DNA from: Pseudomonadota bacterium
Lineage (GTDB): Bacteria > Pseudomonadota > Gammaproteobacteria > CAMYNG01
NCBI GenBank assembly: GCA_020347585.1
Contig: CP070733.1
Coordinates: 849,390 to 859,246 of the forward strand
Length of the DNA stretch: 9,857 nucleotides
Direction: 5' to 3'
Shown here piece by piece: positions 6,986 through 9,857 of the stretch; the stretch's first letter is position 1, and the number at the start of each line of letters is the position of its first letter. The notes under the pieces were generated by a model that saw only the letters and a program-made list of their open reading frames with translations, was not told the DNA's origin and made no database searches. The translations under genes and the position numbers were made by a program.

Positions 6986-8785
6986 ATGCCCGACAATATC
7001 GACTACATCCCTGCCGAGAACACCCGTGACCTTGCCGGATTGTTCCTGGAGCGCGTACGCCGATCGCCTGAGCGGGTTGCTTATCGTCACTTCGATACCG
7101 CAAGCGCACAGTGGATCGATACAACATGGGCAGAGATGGCCGGTCACGTCGCGCGCTGGCAGGCAGCCATGCGCAGCGAGGGGCTGCAGGCAGGCGATCG
7201 CGTTGCGCTGATGCTGCGAAATTGCCGGGAGTGGGTAATGTTTGATCAGGCCGCCCTTGGCCTCGGACTGGTGGTGGTACCGCTTTATCCCAACGATCGC
7301 GCCGAGAACATTGCCTACATACTCAATGATTCCGACGCCCGCCTGTTTTTTTTCGAAGGGCATGAGCACTGGGAAACGTTACGTCCGGTGCACGATCAGC
7401 TTGGCAAATTGCAACGTATCGTGACGATTGAGCAGGTAGACGATCCGAGTGAAGCACGCCTGACGCCGATCGAAAAATGGCTTCCGGAGCACGGCACCGA
7501 GCTTGGCCGCCCGGACACTGCGCGCGACGAGCTGGCCACCATCGTGTACACCTCGGGCACCACTGGCAAGCCCAAGGGAGTCATGCTGAGCCACGACAAT
7601 ATTCTTTCCAACGCCCACGCCGGTCTGGGCAACATTACCGTCTACAACGATGATGTCTTCCTGTCGTTCCTGCCGCTCTCGCACATGCTCGAGCGTACCG
7701 CCGGCTACTACATTCCGATACTGACCGGGGCGACCGTGGCGTACGCGCGTTCCATCCCCGAACTGGCAGAAGACCTGCTGAACATCAAACCCACCATGTT
7801 GATCTCGGTACCGCGGATCTTTGAGCGTGTGTACAACAAGGTGCAGGCGGGACTCACCGAAAAACCACCCGTGGCGCGCAAGCTGTTCGGCGCCGCGGTA
7901 GGGATTGGATGGCAGCGTTTTCAGATCCGACAGGGCAAGGCAGGCTGGACCCCGGCGCAACTACTATGGCCGCTGCTCAATGCCCTGGTGGCGCGAAAGA
8001 TCCTTGATCGACTGGGCGGGAGGCTGCGCATAGCCGTGAGCGGCGGTGCACCGCTGCCGCAGCACGTCGCCCGCACCTTTATCGGACTGGGCCTGAACAT
8101 CGCACAGGGCTATGGGCTAACCGAGACCAGCCCGATCATCAGCGCGAATCCGCTGGAGCGCAATGATCCCTTCAGTGTCGGCGAGCCGTTGCGCGGCCTC
8201 GAGGTGCGCCTGGGCGAAAACAATGAGCTGCAGGTTCGTGGTCCGAGCGTCATGCTCGGCTACTGGCACAATGACGAGGCCACCCACGACACCATCGATG
8301 CCGATGGCTGGCTGCACACAGGCGACGTTGCCCGGATTGTCGACAACCACGTCTACATCACCGGGCGGCTCAAGGAAGTTATCGTGCTGGCTAACGGTGA
8401 GAAGGTTGCGCCTGCCGATCTGGAAATGGCAATCACGAACGAAACGTTGTTCGAACAGGTCATGGTACTCGGCGAGGGACGCCCGTTCCTGAGTGCGGTC
8501 GTTGTTTTGAACCGTGAGCACTGGGATGTATTTGCCGGCGAACTCGGTGTTGATGCCGATGACCTGGCAACGCTGCATGACTCGCGCGTTGTCGAGGCCG
8601 TGCTCGGGCGCATTGCCACGCAGTTGCGTGAGTTCCCTGGTTATGCGGCGATCTACCGCGTGCTGATGACCCTCGATCCGTGGACTGTCGAGAACAATCT
8701 TATCACGCCTACACTGAAGCTACGGCGCAAACAGGTTACCGAAAAGTATCACAACGAAATCGACACACTCTACGCAGGCCACTAG
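6986..8785 (+). CDS. Long-chain acyl-CoA synthetase (AMP-forming, FAA1 type)
   Basis: Activates fatty acids with ATP and CoA to acyl-CoA, the entry step for beta-oxidation. The 599-residue protein has the adenylate-forming motifs in order: YTSGTTGKPKG at 188-198 (phosphate loop), GYGLTETSP at 375-383, DGWLHTGDVA with Asp447, ITGRLKEVIVLANGEK from 458 with the Arg461 hinge region, and a C-terminal TPTLKLRRK with the probable catalytic Lys578. The segments FLPLSHMLERTAGYY and LISVPRIFERVYNK place it in the long-chain FAA1-like branch (as in eukaryotic ACSL and bacterial COG1022 proteins), not the shorter E. coli FadD branch, so no symbol is given. It starts two bases after the preceding stop (TAACAATG) with only a weak, distant Shine-Dalgarno, suggesting coupled translation. 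Exact chain-length preference cannot be read from the sequence. Confidence 0.93.
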   Translation: MPDNIDYIPAENTRDLAGLFLERVRRSPERVAYRHFDTASAQWIDTTWAEMAGHVARWQAAMRSEGLQAGDRVALMLRNCREWVMFDQAALGLGLVVVPLYPNDRAENIAYILNDSDARLFFFEGHEHWETLRPVHDQLGKLQRIVTIEQVDDPSEARLTPIEKWLPEHGTELGRPDTARDELATIVYTSGTTGKPKGVMLSHDNILSNAHAGLGNITVYNDDVFLSFLPLSHMLERTAGYYIPILTGATVAYARSIPELAEDLLNIKPTMLISVPRIFERVYNKVQAGLTEKPPVARKLFGAAVGIGWQRFQIRQGKAGWTPAQLLWPLLNALVARKILDRLGGRLRIAVSGGAPLPQHVARTFIGLGLNIAQGYGLTETSPIISANPLERNDPFSVGEPLRGLEVRLGENNELQVRGPSVMLGYWHNDEATHDTIDADGWLHTGDVARIVDNHVYITGRLKEVIVLANGEKVAPADLEMAITNETLFEQVMVLGEGRPFLSAVVVLNREHWDVFAGELGVDADDLATLHDSRVVEAVLGRIATQLREFPGYAAIYRVLMTLDPWTVENNLITPTLKLRRKQVTEKYHNEIDTLYAGH

Positions 8786-8793
8786 GGACCGCT

Positions 8794-9225
8794 ATGGGTG
8801 ATGTGATGCCCACCGACCGCGCGCCCGACATCCGCGTCGTTGCCATGCCCTGTGACACCAATGGTCTGGGCGACATCTTCGGCGGCTGGCTCATGTCGCA
8901 GGTGGACATCGCCGGCAGCATTCAAGCCGTGCGTCGCGCCAACGGCCGCGTAGTGACCGTGGCAGTCAACGAATTCCGCTTTCTTCGGCCCGTGTTTGTC
9001 GGCGATCTGGTCAGTCTGTTCGCCGAGGTTCAAAGCGTCGGCAACACCTCGATTCGCATCACCATCGCCGGGTTCGCCGAGCGCGAACGCAGTATTCACC
9101 AGTGCGACCGCGTTTGCGAGGCAGAACTGACTTATGTGGCAATAGATGCGCAGCGCCAACCGCGCAGCGTGCCGCCGCTGCAGGGAAACGTTCAGGCAGG
9201 TAGTTCGCCGAACAACTCAACGTAG
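8794..9225 (+). CDS. yciA: Acyl-CoA thioesterase, YciA-type hotdog protein
   Basis: Hydrolyses acyl-CoA to free acid and CoA. The 143-residue single hotdog domain contains the YciA hallmark DTNGLGDIFGGWLMSQVD at 21-38, with Asp38 aligning to catalytic Asp44 of Haemophilus YciA, then GRVVTVAVNEFRFLRPVFVGD and a C-terminal YVAIDAQRQPRSVP. Length is close to E. coli YciA (132). The start at 8794 is supported by AGGGA at 8784-8788 overlapping the synthetase stop codon, and by loss of family similarity upstream. Its gene follows the synthetase by eight bases, so it is the last gene of the operon. The last 34 bases overlap the end of the convergent tatD-family gene. The last dozen residues (QAGSSPNNST) are outside the conserved fold. 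Confidence 0.92.
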   Translation: MGDVMPTDRAPDIRVVAMPCDTNGLGDIFGGWLMSQVDIAGSIQAVRRANGRVVTVAVNEFRFLRPVFVGDLVSLFAEVQSVGNTSIRITIAGFAERERSIHQCDRVCEAELTYVAIDAQRQPRSVPPLQGNVQAGSSPNNST

Positions 9226-9857
9226 TTGCGGGTGGTTATTTCCGCAATCTCCTCCACGCCGGTTTCCCGTACGTTGGCAATACACTCGGCGACATGGCGC
9301 ACCCAGGCCGGCTGGTTGCTCTTGCCGCGGTGTGGCACCGGTGCAAGATAGGGAGAATCGGTCTCAATCAGCAGGCGGTTCGCCGGCATCCTGGCGGCCA
9401 CCGCGCGCAGCGAACCCGCGCTGTGAAACGTCACGATACCCGACAGCGAGATATACATCCCGAGGTCCAGCGCCGCCCGGGCGGTATCCCAGTCCTCGAC
9501 GAAGCAGTGCATGACTCCGCCGACATCACCGGCGCCCTCCTCCTCGAGTATGCGCAGGGTGTCCGCGGTGGCGTCGCGCATGTGAATGATCAGTGGCTTG
9601 TTGATCTCGCGTGCCGCCGCTACATGGCGCCGGAAGCGTTGCTGCTGCCAGCCGAGATCGCCCTTATTGTAGTAGTAGTCCAGCCCCGTCTCGCCGATGG
9701 CAACCACCTGCGGATCGTCCGCCAACGCAAGCAACTCGTCGACTTCGGGCTCGCGGCCCTCGCGCTCGCTCGGATGCACCCCGACCGAGGCTGACACCTG
9801 CGGATAACGATCGGCGAGATCGCTCACCTGATCGAAGTGTTCGAGATCGATGTTGAC
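9192..9857 (-). CDS. ycfH: TatD-family metal-dependent hydrolase (YcfH type), partial at the N-terminus
   Basis: The 221 visible residues align with E. coli YcfH from about residue 45 to the C-terminus; the reading frame stays open to the window edge, so the start and the first metal-binding HxH motif are outside. Present are VGVHPSE, AIGETGLDYYY with the metal Glu, LIIHMRDATADTLRIL, GGVMHCF with its His, SLSGIVTF, and ETDSPYLAPVPHRGKSNQPAWV with the metal Asp, so the visible active site is intact. The family consists of divalent-metal TIM-barrel hydrolases, several of which are 3'-5' DNases (TatD). A GTG at 9827 could be read as a start but lies well inside the conserved domain. In many gammaproteobacteria this gene follows tmk-holB-pilZ, so these would be expected beyond the right edge. 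It is convergent with the operon and probably unrelated to fatty-acid oxidation. Confidence 0.93.
   Translation of the reverse strand, partial: VNIDLEHFDQVSDLADRYPQVSASVGVHPSEREGREPEVDELLALADDPQVVAIGETGLDYYYNKGDLGWQQQRFRRHVAAAREINKPLIIHMRDATADTLRILEEEGAGDVGGVMHCFVEDWDTARAALDLGMYISLSGIVTFHSAGSLRAVAARMPANRLLIETDSPYLAPVPHRGKSNQPAWVRHVAECIANVRETGVEEIAEITTRNYVELFGELPA

Noticed and set aside
8680..8793. Upstream open extension of the thioesterase frame
   Set aside because: It overlaps the end of the synthetase gene and lacks hotdog similarity; the ATG at 8794 has a ribosome binding site and normal length.
9164..9181. GCAGCG/CGCTGC stem as an intrinsic terminator
   Set aside because: It lies within the thioesterase coding region and has no T-run on either strand, so an intrinsic terminator is not supported.
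9798..9827. GTG start at 9827 for the TatD-family gene
   Set aside because: The frame continues to the window edge with in-frame residues upstream, and the essential N-terminal HxH motif would be missing; the gene is cut by the window.

Overview
The window is a high-GC, tightly packed stretch of a proteobacterial chromosome, most likely gammaproteobacterial. FadE is of the long, membrane-anchored kind known from E. coli, and the YciA-type and YcfH/TatD-type proteins at the right end closely resemble their E. coli counterparts. No mobile elements, RNA genes, CRISPR arrays or long repeats were seen.

Layout: positions 1-180 are non-coding and AT-rich near the left end. They hold a plausible promoter and an 18-bp near-palindrome that covers its -10 box. 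Six plus-strand genes follow with overlaps or very short gaps (4-bp overlap, 8-bp overlap, then gaps of 23, 2 and 8 bp), so they look like one operon. In order: a permuted NlpC/P60-like (YiiX/YebB, peptidase C92) hydrolase; FadE acyl-CoA dehydrogenase; a FadI-like 3-ketoacyl-CoA thiolase; a FadJ-like enoyl-CoA hydratase/3-hydroxyacyl-CoA dehydrogenase; a FAA1-type long-chain acyl-CoA synthetase; and a YciA-type acyl-CoA thioesterase. A TatD-family nuclease (YcfH type) converges from the minus strand. Its stop lies inside the thioesterase gene, and its N-terminus is beyond the right edge.

Together the middle genes encode activation of a fatty acid to acyl-CoA and one full turn of beta-oxidation (dehydrogenation, hydration, second oxidation, thiolysis), plus a thioesterase that can return acyl-CoA to free acid and CoA. 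In E. coli the equivalent genes are scattered, so a one-operon set is notable though not unprecedented. The least understood member is the first gene. Its fold family includes cysteine hydrolases and LRAT-like lipid acyltransferases, it has a basic amphipathic N-terminus, and it is translationally coupled to fadE. A role in releasing or handling acyl chains for the pathway is a reasonable but untested idea. No electron-transfer flavoprotein, fatty-acid transporter (FadL) or regulator gene is present in the window.
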